Positions 8,593 through 16,624 of a stretch of DNA of 54,143 bases are shown here, in pieces. The stretch is taken from assembly GCA_902785755.1 (NCBI GenBank), contig CACZZO010000022.1:1-54143 (forward strand), in the 5' to 3' direction. Origin of the DNA: an uncultured Bacteroidia bacterium (GTDB lineage Bacteria > Bacteroidota > Bacteroidia > Bacteroidales > F082). The position numbers and the translations under genes are program-made. The notes below the pieces were generated by a model. It did not search any database and was not told the DNA's origin. It saw only the letters and a program-made list of their open reading frames with translations. The first letter of the stretch is position 1; every line of letters begins with the position of its first letter.

Positions 8593-10034
8593 TCGCTAAT
8601 CTCAGAATTAAATCCCTCTTTATCAGCATAATAAACATCAATCGAAGCAATCAATGCGGCGAGGCTCCATACGGGGATGGCTAATTTGTCGGTGTCCATG
8701 AAGTTGTTGAGGAAACCGTGGACAAAATAACTGATGAAGGCGAGGGTGGCTCCCAACACCAACACTTTGGCTTTCTTGTTCTTGCAGCGGTTGTAGGCCA
8801 TAATGCCGCAATAGACCGTCACGATGACAAAGGTCAGCACGAGGAGCGAACCTACCAAGCCCTGCTCCGCCAACGGGCCGAAATACTCGGAGTGGGCATT
8901 GCCGCCATCGCCGGCGTTGGTGCTGATGATGGTCTTCTCCTTCGACATCTGGAATGGCGCGTAAACAAACTGGTAAGTGCCAGGCCCCCAGCCAAATACA
9001 GGCCGCTCGTTGAACAATCGGAAAGCCGACTGCCAGCGGTTGATGCGTTCCAAATTGGAGGCATCGGTGGAGATATTGGTGATGGATTGGATGTTCTCAA
9101 CAAGGTCGCCGGAAGCGTCTTGGTTGTTCTTCTCCAAAGTGTCGATGATTTGGTTTTGGAAAGTGAAAAACAGCCCAACCAAGATGACCAAAATGGTGGC
9201 AATCCAGCGGAACTTGATCTTTAGCAATACGCAGAACAAGACACCCAAGGCGGCAATCATGCTAATCCAAGCCGCGCGGCAGTTGGAGAGCGTTAGTGCC
9301 ACGCTCAGCAAAACGACTACACCTATAATAATAAGTTTCCTCGATTTCTTGATGTCGGGCAGGAAAACATAGGTCAGGGCGAGGATGAGATAGATGGCCA
9401 AAGCCGCTCCGTAAGCCGTATGGTCGTTATAGAAAGGCGACATCACCCAGTGCGCCGAGTCGCCGTCGAAGCCGTATTGCGCATGGTGGACGATGGTGAA
9501 AATGCACACGATGCACAGCGCGGCGATGTAAAGCCAAATGAAACGATGGATGTTTTTCGGCTCCCTGAAAAGCAAGGTGCAAAGGAAGAAACCCGGAACG
9601 ACAAACCATAGTCTTGAGGCGATAAACTTCAGGGACACCACGGGCATTTCGCTCGTGATGGTGGTGACCAACATCCAAGCGAACATGCAATAGATGACGA
9701 TGGCGATGGGATGCTGCGAGATGCGCTTGTCGTATCGGCCATCGTATAGCATTTTGGCGATGAAAAGCACCAAAATACCCATTAGTAGCGGTTCGGCGGG
9801 CAGAGAAATGGCCAAACCCGCATCCAAGGAGTCCAAATTGATGGAAAGGGGCACGGTGAAAGCCGTGAGCAACAGCACTTTATCCAACGAGAAGATGTAG
9901 AGCAGCAAAACGCCAAGCACAACGGGCAGGGCAAAAAAGAGGTAGGTGTTCTTCTTTACCACAAGGAACAGCCCAACGGCCACGAAAAGTGCCGCAATCA
10001 GGTAAAGCCAGGCTATTTTCGCTTTTTTCTCCAC
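8589..10034 (-). CDS. O-antigen ligase / polymerase family protein (Wzy/WaaL)
   Basis: The 481-residue protein is strongly hydrophobic, with about ten to twelve membrane segments. The signature periplasmic loop lies in the C-terminal half: VFGWGPGTYQFVY, NAHSEYFGPLAEQGLVGSLL. Such proteins polymerise O-units or attach them to lipid A core at the periplasmic face of the inner membrane. The apparent start is GTG at 10034, three bases after the stop of the Wzz gene; no ATG is available nearby without losing the first membrane helix. Ligase and polymerase cannot be told apart by sequence here. With two Wzz-like genes directly upstream, polymerase is slightly favoured. Confidence 0.85.
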   Translation of the reverse strand: MEKKAKIAWLYLIAALFVAVGLFLVVKKNTYLFFALPVVLGVLLLYIFSLDKVLLLTAFTVPLSINLDSLDAGLAISLPAEPLLMGILVLFIAKMLYDGRYDKRISQHPIAIVIYCMFAWMLVTTITSEMPVVSLKFIASRLWFVVPGFFLCTLLFREPKNIHRFIWLYIAALCIVCIFTIVHHAQYGFDGDSAHWVMSPFYNDHTAYGAALAIYLILALTYVFLPDIKKSRKLIIIGVVVLLSVALTLSNCRAAWISMIAALGVLFCVLLKIKFRWIATILVILVGLFFTFQNQIIDTLEKNNQDASGDLVENIQSITNISTDASNLERINRWQSAFRLFNERPVFGWGPGTYQFVYAPFQMSKEKTIISTNAGDGGNAHSEYFGPLAEQGLVGSLLVLTFVIVTVYCGIMAYNRCKNKKAKVLVLGATLAFISYFVHGFLNNFMDTDKLAIPVWSLAALIASIDVYYADKEGFNSEISE

Positions 10035-10037
10035 AAC

Positions 10038-10973
10038 TTACTTTGTTTCGGGAACGAAACGCTTCCGGTTCTCGATGATGAAGATAACAACGATGGAAAG
10101 CAACAAGGCTCCCAAGCCACTCAAAGCGACCACCACCCAGCGCACGGGGAAGGATTTCTTGTCGGCGGGGAAGGGTTCGGTGATAATGTTGGAATAAGTG
10201 AGGTTGGAGTTGTAGAAACGCAGGTTCTGCTCGTAGTCTCTTTTGATGAGCGAGTAGGTATTGGCCTCAGCAATGATTTTGGTTTCCAAATCGACGGCAT
10301 CGGCACCGTATTGTTCAAGGTTTTGCTTGAGTTCGTTGGCCTTGTTGGAGCCGTTGATGAAGCCGCGCGTCACTTCGCGGAGTTGGCCGGAATAGTTGAG
10401 CACGCCGTAATTGGTGGCGAGGTCGGTAAGGTTCTGCTTAAGCGAATCGATGTCGCGTTGCTTCATTTTGAGTTGCATGTCGTACATGTCAACCACTTCG
10501 CCAACTTTCTGTTTATGAAGGTTATGCACCTTTTGGTCATAAAATTTGAGAATATCGTTGGCGATGTTGCAAGCCACAAAGGGGTCTTTGTCCATGACGG
10601 TGATGCTGATGGCCTCGTAAGGCGTTTTGCCAATCTTGATTTTGCTGCGATACTCGTTAATCATATAGGTCTTGGCAAACTTGTAATTCCTATCGATTTT
10701 GTAGTCGGTCCACAGGTCGTGTTTCTCGATGATGGAGTCCATGATTGACCTTGAATTGATGATTTCGAGCATTTGTTCGGTCTCGCTTTCATCGGAATAG
10801 GGGCTGATGTTGGCGGGATAGGCCACGGCCACCGACTTGTAGAGCGGGGTGATGAACATGGAACTTGAGAAAATGGCGCCGCAAATGGCCGCAGCCAAAG
10901 TGATGATGATGATGTGCCATTTCCATTTCAGGATGAGTTGCACCAAAGAAAGATTGTTGAAATTGTTATCCAT
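10038..10973 (-). CDS. Wzz-type chain-length determinant (polysaccharide co-polymerase)
   Basis: The 311-residue protein has two membrane helices at the ends (about 18-38 and 275-300) around a periplasmic region rich in coiled coil (about 150-255). This is the layout of Wzz/PCP-1 proteins that set O-antigen chain length. The proline-rich segment before the second helix (TEPFPADKKSFPVRW) is typical. It is 55 bases downstream of a paralogous Wzz gene with the same layout, and 3 bases upstream of the ligase/polymerase. Kinase motifs of Wzc-type proteins are absent. Confidence 0.85.
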   Translation of the reverse strand: MDNNFNNLSLVQLILKWKWHIIIITLAAAICGAIFSSSMFITPLYKSVAVAYPANISPYSDESETEQMLEIINSRSIMDSIIEKHDLWTDYKIDRNYKFAKTYMINEYRSKIKIGKTPYEAISITVMDKDPFVACNIANDILKFYDQKVHNLHKQKVGEVVDMYDMQLKMKQRDIDSLKQNLTDLATNYGVLNYSGQLREVTRGFINGSNKANELKQNLEQYGADAVDLETKIIAEANTYSLIKRDYEQNLRFYNSNLTYSNIITEPFPADKKSFPVRWVVVALSGLGALLLSIVVIFIIENRKRFVPETK

Positions 10974-11028
10974 TGTTGTTTGTGTTATTTTCCGATTGAT
11001 GTTGAAAGGGTTGATAAATGAGGCTAAT

Positions 11029-12096
11029 TCATTTGTTTTCTTTGTTTTGCGGGGATTTGGCGACCGAATTCTTCTCGGCCTCCCGACGAAAAAAGTCTTT
11101 CGAGCGGTCGTAGAAGACGATGCAGAAAATGAGCAACAGGAAGGTGCTCAAAACGGTGACTACCACGATAATCCACCGAATGGGGTAACTCTTGCGCTCG
11201 GCTTGGAACGCCGAAGTGACCACAAATTTATGGGGAATGTCTTGCGTGGCGTCCATCTTGGCTTCCTCGTATTTCGACTTGACCAACGAAAGTTGAAGGC
11301 GGTCGTTGTCCAAACGCTCATTGATGGCGTATGACGCGCCGCCGTATTCTGCCAAAATGTCTAATTGTTTCTGTATGTTATTGATTCCTTGTGTGTTGCC
11401 TTTGCCCAATTCAACGGCCATTTGCTGGCTGAGCATTTCCACTTGCGACTCATAATCGAACACACCCAACTTGCGCAAGGTGTTCAGCGAGTCTTCCAAT
11501 TGGTGCATTTCGTTCCAAAGCGTGGTGTATTCTTCCTCCACCAATCGGAAAGCCTTCACCGCCACTTCCTTCTGCATTTGGTTCATGGTGCTGTCGAAGA
11601 TTTCCGCGATTTCGTTGGCGATGCGGGCTGAAAGTGCAGCGTCAGAATCCAAAACGGTGATTTTCACGGCATTGTATTCCGTGCGGCGGAACTTGATGCG
11701 GGCATCGTACAATTTGTTGAGTTTCGTGTAAGGATACTTGCTGTCGGGCTTGATGTTGTAGTGCTCCATCAGGTTGAAGCGGCTGATGACCTTGTCGCGA
11801 ACGCGGTTCGAGTTCAGCACTTGCAACATCTGTTCGGTTTGCTCGTCCTCGCCGAAATTCATGATGTCCTTTTCCGATTGGTAAGTGGTGCTAATCAGTA
11901 CTTTGGAGATGGAGTTGCTGGAGGTGGGGTAGATGATTGTGGTGGATTTGAAAAGGGGGGTGATGAAGAAGGGTGCGCTGAAAATCACGGCGCAGAGGGC
12001 GGCCACCGCCAGAATGATGAGGATGGGTTTCCTATATTCCACCAAAAGTTTGCATAAGTATTTGGAATTGTATGTGTTATGTTGCTGTTCTTCCAT
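11029..12096 (-). CDS. Wzz-type chain-length determinant, second copy
   Basis: From the ATG at 12096 the product has 355 residues, with membrane helices at about 25-45 and 300-322 and a long periplasmic coiled-coil region (about 170-275). A longer frame starting at 12147 is possible but that codon lies inside the promoter at 12118-12147, so the shorter start is preferred. The C-terminal cytoplasmic tail is charged. It is paralogous to the neighbouring Wzz gene (shared EQMLxxxNSR and CxIxNEIA-like stretches). Two co-polymerases in tandem may give two chain-length classes, or form hetero-oligomers; this is inference. Confidence 0.85.
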   Translation of the reverse strand: MEEQQHNTYNSKYLCKLLVEYRKPILIILAVAALCAVIFSAPFFITPLFKSTTIIYPTSSNSISKVLISTTYQSEKDIMNFGEDEQTEQMLQVLNSNRVRDKVISRFNLMEHYNIKPDSKYPYTKLNKLYDARIKFRRTEYNAVKITVLDSDAALSARIANEIAEIFDSTMNQMQKEVAVKAFRLVEEEYTTLWNEMHQLEDSLNTLRKLGVFDYESQVEMLSQQMAVELGKGNTQGINNIQKQLDILAEYGGASYAINERLDNDRLQLSLVKSKYEEAKMDATQDIPHKFVVTSAFQAERKSYPIRWIIVVVTVLSTFLLLIFCIVFYDRSKDFFRREAEKNSVAKSPQNKENK

Positions 12097-12117
12097 AGAA
12101 TGTGTGAAATAAGTCGT

Positions 12118-12147
12118 CAAAAATAGGGAATTCCCCTGAAATGGCAA
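12118..12147 (-). promoter_or_regulatory. Internal promoter of the polysaccharide operon, upstream of wzz
   Basis: On the minus strand a TTG (12145-12147) and TATTTTTG (12118-12125) are separated by 19 bp, an exact match to the Bacteroidota consensus. It lies in the short gap after the flippase gene and fixes the start of the Wzz gene at 12096, about 15 bases after the expected transcription start. Confidence 0.65.
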
Positions 12148-12161
12148 TGAAAAATGTCAAT

Positions 12162-13652
12162 TTAGGCCTTTTTTTCATGTGGAATGACAAGGCTGACAAT
12201 CTCCTTGAGGCTCAACAAGCGGGTGAGGAAGATGGCTCCGCAATTGATGGCAAACGCGATGGCGAACCCAATTATCCAATTGACATTCAATTGTTTGACA
12301 ACGAAAGTGATTACGATGACTGAAGCCATGAACAGCACAATGTGAAGCCAATAACGCCCATTGATTTCCAGCTTCAGGATGCGTTTGGCGAGCAGGTATT
12401 GCAAGAAAGCGGTTACGGTTTGCACGCAAAGGCTGGTGCAGGCCGCTCCCACCGCCTTGAATCGTGGTATGACGATGAGATTCAGCAAGATATTGATAAC
12501 GACGCCCGCAGCCGCCACGAGGTTGAGTTGCTTCAAACTGCCGTTGGCCGTGAGCAGTGTGCCGAAAACGTATGTTGTTGAAAGACAGAAGAAACTGCCC
12601 ATCAACAAGGGGAATACGTTGGCATATTGCCCAATGCGCAAGAGGTAGGCTGCTTCGGTTTCGGCTTCTTCGGGGTTATACATCATTTGCATGATTTCTT
12701 GACGATAGAAAACGCACATTATCAGCACGATACCTGCCATTGCCACGATAACATTGAACGAAGTCTTGACCAAGTTGTTCAAGTCCGTTTTGTTTTTCAA
12801 AGTGGCGGCAAACATGGGCAAGAGCATGATGGCGAACAGGTTGGAGATGTTGTTGCCCGCGTCGAAAAGGCGGTAGGCACGGCTGTAGATGCCGGCTTGC
12901 ACGCCCTTGTCGTCCAAAAGCCTTTCCAAAAGGACAGGCTCGATGCGGCTATAGACGCTCATCAGCAGCACGAGCAAGGCAAAAGGCAAACTTTGTCGCA
13001 ATATCTCCTTGAAAAACTGAAAGTTAATCCTGAAACTAAGGTTCTCGGCATGGCGCAAAACGACGGACAAGGCGAAGACGAGGGTGACGATGTAGGCCAC
13101 GGTTTGGGCCTGCAAATACCAAATGACGTTGAACTTTTCCTTCGGGAACCAGCCGCTCCACAGCACGAGGCACATCAAGACAATGGCCAAAACTCGGTCG
13201 AAAACGCTCAAAATGCTGTCTTGCTTGAACAAAAGCAAGCCTTGTATGTTCGACCTTAAATATAAGATGAACGACAGCAGGATTTGGTTCAGTCCGCACC
13301 AGAACAACAATTTGAGTTTCAGACCTTCGTTGTAGCCGACGAAGTAGCCCACGACGAAGATGACGACGGCATAGAGCAGCCCCAGCAGCAGCTTGATTTC
13401 GGTGAGACCGCCGAAGTGCTTGGAAAGGTTTTTCGGGTCTTGCGCGACGCTGCGGCTGTTGAAGTTGGTGACGCCGAGGTCGAGCAATATATAAAATAGG
13501 TAGGAGAAGTTGAAAAGTGCCTGATAGGTGCCGTAGGAGGCGTCGCCGAGCAGGTTTTGTACCTCGCGGTCGATGCCGAGAATCCAGAACGGCTTCACCA
13601 ACAGGTTGAGAAACAACAGGAAAATGATGTTTTTTATGAAGCGGGTGGGCAT
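12162..13652 (-). CDS. Wzx-type polysaccharide flippase (MATE/MVF-like oligosaccharide transporter)
   Basis: The 496-residue protein has about 12-14 predicted membrane helices spread over the whole length and the typical N-terminus of Bacteroidota oligosaccharide flippases (ILGIDREVQNLLGDASYGTY, LLDLGVTNFNSRSVAQ). It would move undecaprenyl-linked glycan units across the inner membrane for the polymerase downstream. It is first in the minus-strand operon (flippase, Wzz, Wzz, ligase/polymerase, CotH). No glycosyltransferases are nearby, so the sugar units must be made by genes elsewhere. Confidence 0.87.
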   Translation of the reverse strand: MPTRFIKNIIFLLFLNLLVKPFWILGIDREVQNLLGDASYGTYQALFNFSYLFYILLDLGVTNFNSRSVAQDPKNLSKHFGGLTEIKLLLGLLYAVVIFVVGYFVGYNEGLKLKLLFWCGLNQILLSFILYLRSNIQGLLLFKQDSILSVFDRVLAIVLMCLVLWSGWFPKEKFNVIWYLQAQTVAYIVTLVFALSVVLRHAENLSFRINFQFFKEILRQSLPFALLVLLMSVYSRIEPVLLERLLDDKGVQAGIYSRAYRLFDAGNNISNLFAIMLLPMFAATLKNKTDLNNLVKTSFNVIVAMAGIVLIMCVFYRQEIMQMMYNPEEAETEAAYLLRIGQYANVFPLLMGSFFCLSTTYVFGTLLTANGSLKQLNLVAAAGVVINILLNLIVIPRFKAVGAACTSLCVQTVTAFLQYLLAKRILKLEINGRYWLHIVLFMASVIVITFVVKQLNVNWIIGFAIAFAINCGAIFLTRLLSLKEIVSLVIPHEKKA

Positions 13653-13690
13653 TGGCTCATATCTTTTTGTGTATTAGTTTGTTGTATTCT

Positions 13691-13889
13691 TCTAGTCGCA
13701 ACTGGAAAATTTGGATAGGAAAGATACTACGGTCGCAACCGTAAAATCTTTATTCCCAAGGGGCCAAATTTTGTATTGTAATTGGGTAGCCACAGGCGAC
13801 CCAATTTCGCCAGCCAATGGCTGTCGAATTGTATTTACTTGGAAATCATTGCTTTGTGTTTTGGCAGCCATTGGCTGCCAAAACAAAGC
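13691..13889. repeat. Array of five hairpins (REP-like palindromes)
   Basis: Five inverted repeats lie in 199 bp: 13691-13706 (arms TCTAGT/ACTGGA, loop CGCA), 13728-13743 (TACGGT/ACCGTA, same loop CGCA), 13780-13806 (AATTGGGT/ACCCAATT with inner GCC/GGC), 13806-13828 (TTCG, CAGCCA/TGGCTG, CGAA) and 13851-13889 (17-bp arms with one 2-base bulge around TTGGCAGCC/GGCTGCCAA). The first two keep one loop and change both arms together, which argues for selection on folding. Confidence 0.7.
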
Positions 13890-14006
13890 AAGTACATCAG
13901 AATTGACATTCTTCGCAGTGCGTATTTGACTTTGTAAAATGGCGGATTTAATTACTTGAACCGCTTGGGAAATATGAGAAATATGTATGGGTGAATCATT
14001 TTCCAT
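13692..14006 (-). pseudogene. Remnant of a DUF1016 (YhcG/PDDEXK nuclease) gene disrupted by a hairpin array
   Basis: The first 43 residues (from 14006) match the N-terminal domain of DUF1016/YhcG proteins: a lead-in followed by VIKSAILQSQIRTAKNVNSD and VLALFW. Family members are normally over 300 residues. Directly after LALFW the reading frame enters a run of palindromes (13691-13889) that has no resemblance to the family, and nothing of the PD-(D/E)XK nuclease half is present before the flippase gene. I read it as an insertion plus deletion in a defence-type nuclease gene. The 104-residue frame is unlikely to make a functional protein. Confidence 0.55.
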
Positions 14007-14117
14007 AAATGGTGATTTAGACTACAAAAATAGGAAAATTTTCTGATGTGAATAATAAATGGGTTCGGTTTTGGAAATAATATGTATTTTTACCCCGCGA
14101 AAAACTGACTAAAGGAA

Positions 14118-14393
14118 ATGATCAAGGAACAGGAAGATATTGATGTTTTGGAAGAGGAACTCGTTGAGAATGAGAAGAGTTTGCTACTCATCAACGACGA
14201 TGTGAATACGTTTGAATTTGTCATCGACACCTTGATGAAGGTGTGTCACCATACCCGCGAACAGGCCGAAACATGCGCTTGGATTACGCACTACAAGGGC
14301 AAATGCGCCGTCATGCACGGCAGTTTCGAGGAACTCAAACCCTATTACGACATCCTGCTTGGTCATCAACTGACGGTAAAAATCACTGACTAA
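14118..14393 (+). CDS. clpS: ClpS, ATP-dependent Clp protease adaptor
   Basis: The 91-residue protein shows the ClpS core: LLLINDDVNTFEFVIDTLMK (about 22-41), then HTREQAE and the final strand HQLTVKITD. The NDD(V)NTF motif and the following hydrophobic residues form the N-degron pocket. ClpS binds ClpA/ClpC and delivers proteins with destabilising N-terminal residues. The first 18 residues are acidic and flexible, as usual. Its stop overlaps the start of the RelA/SpoT gene (TAATG at 14391-14395), so the two are translationally coupled, linking N-end-rule proteolysis and stringent response genetically. Confidence 0.93.
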   Translation: MIKEQEDIDVLEEELVENEKSLLLINDDVNTFEFVIDTLMKVCHHTREQAETCAWITHYKGKCAVMHGSFEELKPYYDILLGHQLTVKITD

Positions 14394-16603
14394 TGGCAGG
14401 CTACACTTCATTGGAAATATTGGCCATCCAACAGGCCTACGAGTCGATGTTGGACGACATTCACCCCTCCGTCAACGCACCGGAACATTTGGCCTTGATT
14501 GACAAGGCTTACCGCTATTGTTTGGAGAAATACGACGGTCGCTATCTGCTTTCGGGCAAGGCCTACATGCTGCACCTTATCGACATGGCACGCATCGCCG
14601 TGGTGGAGGTGGGCTTGGGCTACATTTCGGTTGTGGCGGCGTTTCTTCATGGCATTGATTATAAGAAAGGGGTGACTATCAAGGAATTACGAGAGCAGTT
14701 TGGCAGAACGGTGGCTATCATTTTGGAAGATTTCAGCGAGATTTCGAGATTGGACACTGAAAAAGTGGCCTACAACTCCGACAACTTCCAAGTGATGTAC
14801 CTTTCGCTGATTGACGACATGCGCTCTGTGCTGCTCAAGATGGTTCACCGGGTATATGATGTGCGCAACCAGAATGATGTCGATAAAGGCCGATTGTCGC
14901 GTTACTTCCACGAAATCAAGTACATATATATCCCGATTTTGCATCGACTTGGCTTGTACAAGTTGAAAGCCGAGTTGGAGGAGAAGTTGATGCTCTACGA
15001 GAATCCGGCGATGTTTCACGAGATTGAGGCCAAAATAGAGGCCACAAGCGAGGCTCGCAGACAGACCGCCGAAGAGTTCGTGGCTCGCATTTCGGAGGCC
15101 ATCAATGCCGAGTTGGAACGCACCAAGAAAAACGGGAAGAGCAAGTTCGCGTATTCCGTCAAGTGGCGTTTGAAGTCGATTCCGTCGATTTACGCCAAGA
15201 TGAAGGCGCAAAACGTGCCTTTCGAGGAGGTCTATGATTTGATGGCGGCTCGCGTTATCATCCGTTGCGCCTTGAAGGACGAGCAGGAGTGCTGCTGGAG
15301 CGTTTATTCGGCGATTACGAACATTTATGAGCCTATGCCGGAACGCCTCCGCGACTGGATTACGAAACCGAAAGCCTCTGGTTATGAGTCGCTTCACACG
15401 ACGGTGAAGTATGACGACAAAATGTGGTTTGAGGTGCAAATCCGCACCACCCGCATGGACGACATCGCCGAAACGGGGCAGGCGGCGCACTATTTATATA
15501 AAGGTGAGAAGGAAACCTCTGAGGAGTGGCTTTTGAATGTGCGCGAGGTGCTCGAAAACCCGGGTTTGGTGTCGTTCGAGAACTCGTACAGGAAACTCTA
15601 CAAGTCGGATAAAATCTTCATTTTCACGCCCGAAGGCGACCTGAAGCAGTTGCCGATAGGCTCCACTGTGCTTGATTTTGCCTACGAGGTGCATACCCGC
15701 GTTGGTGAGACCTGCAACGGTGCCCGCGTGAACGGAAAGATGGTGCCCATCCGCCATGTGCTGACTAACGGCGACAAAGTGGAAATCATCACGAGCAAGA
15801 AGCAGTCGCCGCGTGCCGACTGGCTCAATGTGGTTGTTTCGGAGAAGGCCAAGAACAAGATTAGGCGTTATCTGAAGGAGGAGGAACTGAAAGAGTCGGA
15901 ATTGGGCAAGGGCATGTTGCAGAGAAGGCTGAAAAACTGGAAGTTACCCTTCTCTGAAACCGTAGTTGATATGTTGGTGAAGGAGTTCAAATTGGAAAAC
16001 TCGCTTCAACTTTACCATCAGATTTCGACCGAGAAAATCGACATGGCGGATGTGAAACATTTCCTTGTCACTAAGTTCGAGGGCATGTCCGATAAGTCGG
16101 AAAAGTCTGTGCCTGAGTTGGTTGAATCAAGGAAAGACAATATCGCCGAGTCGGAGGAAAGTCTTTCCATCGGTGAGGACATCGATAATGTGACCTACAA
16201 GTTGGCCAAATGCTGCAATCCCATTCCAGGCGACAAGGTGTTTGGTTTTGTCACCAACGAGGGTACCATCAGCATCCATCGTATCAACTGCCCGAATGCC
16301 AAGAGTATGCAGCAACGTTACGGCTACCGCATCATCCATGTGAAATGGAACGGCATGGAAAACGATTCGCAAGCCTCCATCCGCATCACGGGGCGCGACG
16401 TGCTCGGACTGGTGGGAAAAATCACCAAAATCATCTCCGACGACTTGGAGGTGAACATGAAAAACATCGTATTCAACACCGACAAGGATGGCTTCTTTGA
16501 AGGCAAAATCGTGCTACAGATTGCCGATGTGCCGGCCTTGGAACTGCTGATGAACAGAATAAAAGCCATTGAAGGTATAAGAGATGTTGTTAGAATTGAC
16601 TAA
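14393..16603 (+). CDS. relA: RelA/SpoT-family (p)ppGpp synthetase with degenerate hydrolase domain
   Basis: The 736-residue protein has the full long-RSH layout: HD-like domain (about 35-200), synthetase (about 245-370), TGS (about 415-475), Zn-finger/CC region (KCCNPIPGDKVFGFV, about 605-620) and ACT (about 665-736). In the HD region the diagnostic HD pair is H86-G87, and the usual (D)RLHN segment reads HRVYDVRN, so the aspartate and asparagine needed for ppGpp hydrolysis are gone. The synthetase keeps RLRDWI, GYESLHTTV, EVQIRT and AAHYLYKG. It should thus be a monofunctional synthetase like RelA; a separate bifunctional or hydrolase RSH would be needed elsewhere in the genome. Coupled to clpS upstream. 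Confidence 0.92.
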   Translation: MAGYTSLEILAIQQAYESMLDDIHPSVNAPEHLALIDKAYRYCLEKYDGRYLLSGKAYMLHLIDMARIAVVEVGLGYISVVAAFLHGIDYKKGVTIKELREQFGRTVAIILEDFSEISRLDTEKVAYNSDNFQVMYLSLIDDMRSVLLKMVHRVYDVRNQNDVDKGRLSRYFHEIKYIYIPILHRLGLYKLKAELEEKLMLYENPAMFHEIEAKIEATSEARRQTAEEFVARISEAINAELERTKKNGKSKFAYSVKWRLKSIPSIYAKMKAQNVPFEEVYDLMAARVIIRCALKDEQECCWSVYSAITNIYEPMPERLRDWITKPKASGYESLHTTVKYDDKMWFEVQIRTTRMDDIAETGQAAHYLYKGEKETSEEWLLNVREVLENPGLVSFENSYRKLYKSDKIFIFTPEGDLKQLPIGSTVLDFAYEVHTRVGETCNGARVNGKMVPIRHVLTNGDKVEIITSKKQSPRADWLNVVVSEKAKNKIRRYLKEEELKESELGKGMLQRRLKNWKLPFSETVVDMLVKEFKLENSLQLYHQISTEKIDMADVKHFLVTKFEGMSDKSEKSVPELVESRKDNIAESEESLSIGEDIDNVTYKLAKCCNPIPGDKVFGFVTNEGTISIHRINCPNAKSMQQRYGYRIIHVKWNGMENDSQASIRITGRDVLGLVGKITKIISDDLEVNMKNIVFNTDKDGFFEGKIVLQIADVPALELLMNRIKAIEGIRDVVRID

Positions 16604-16624
16604 AAATCAATAAATTATATCAAA

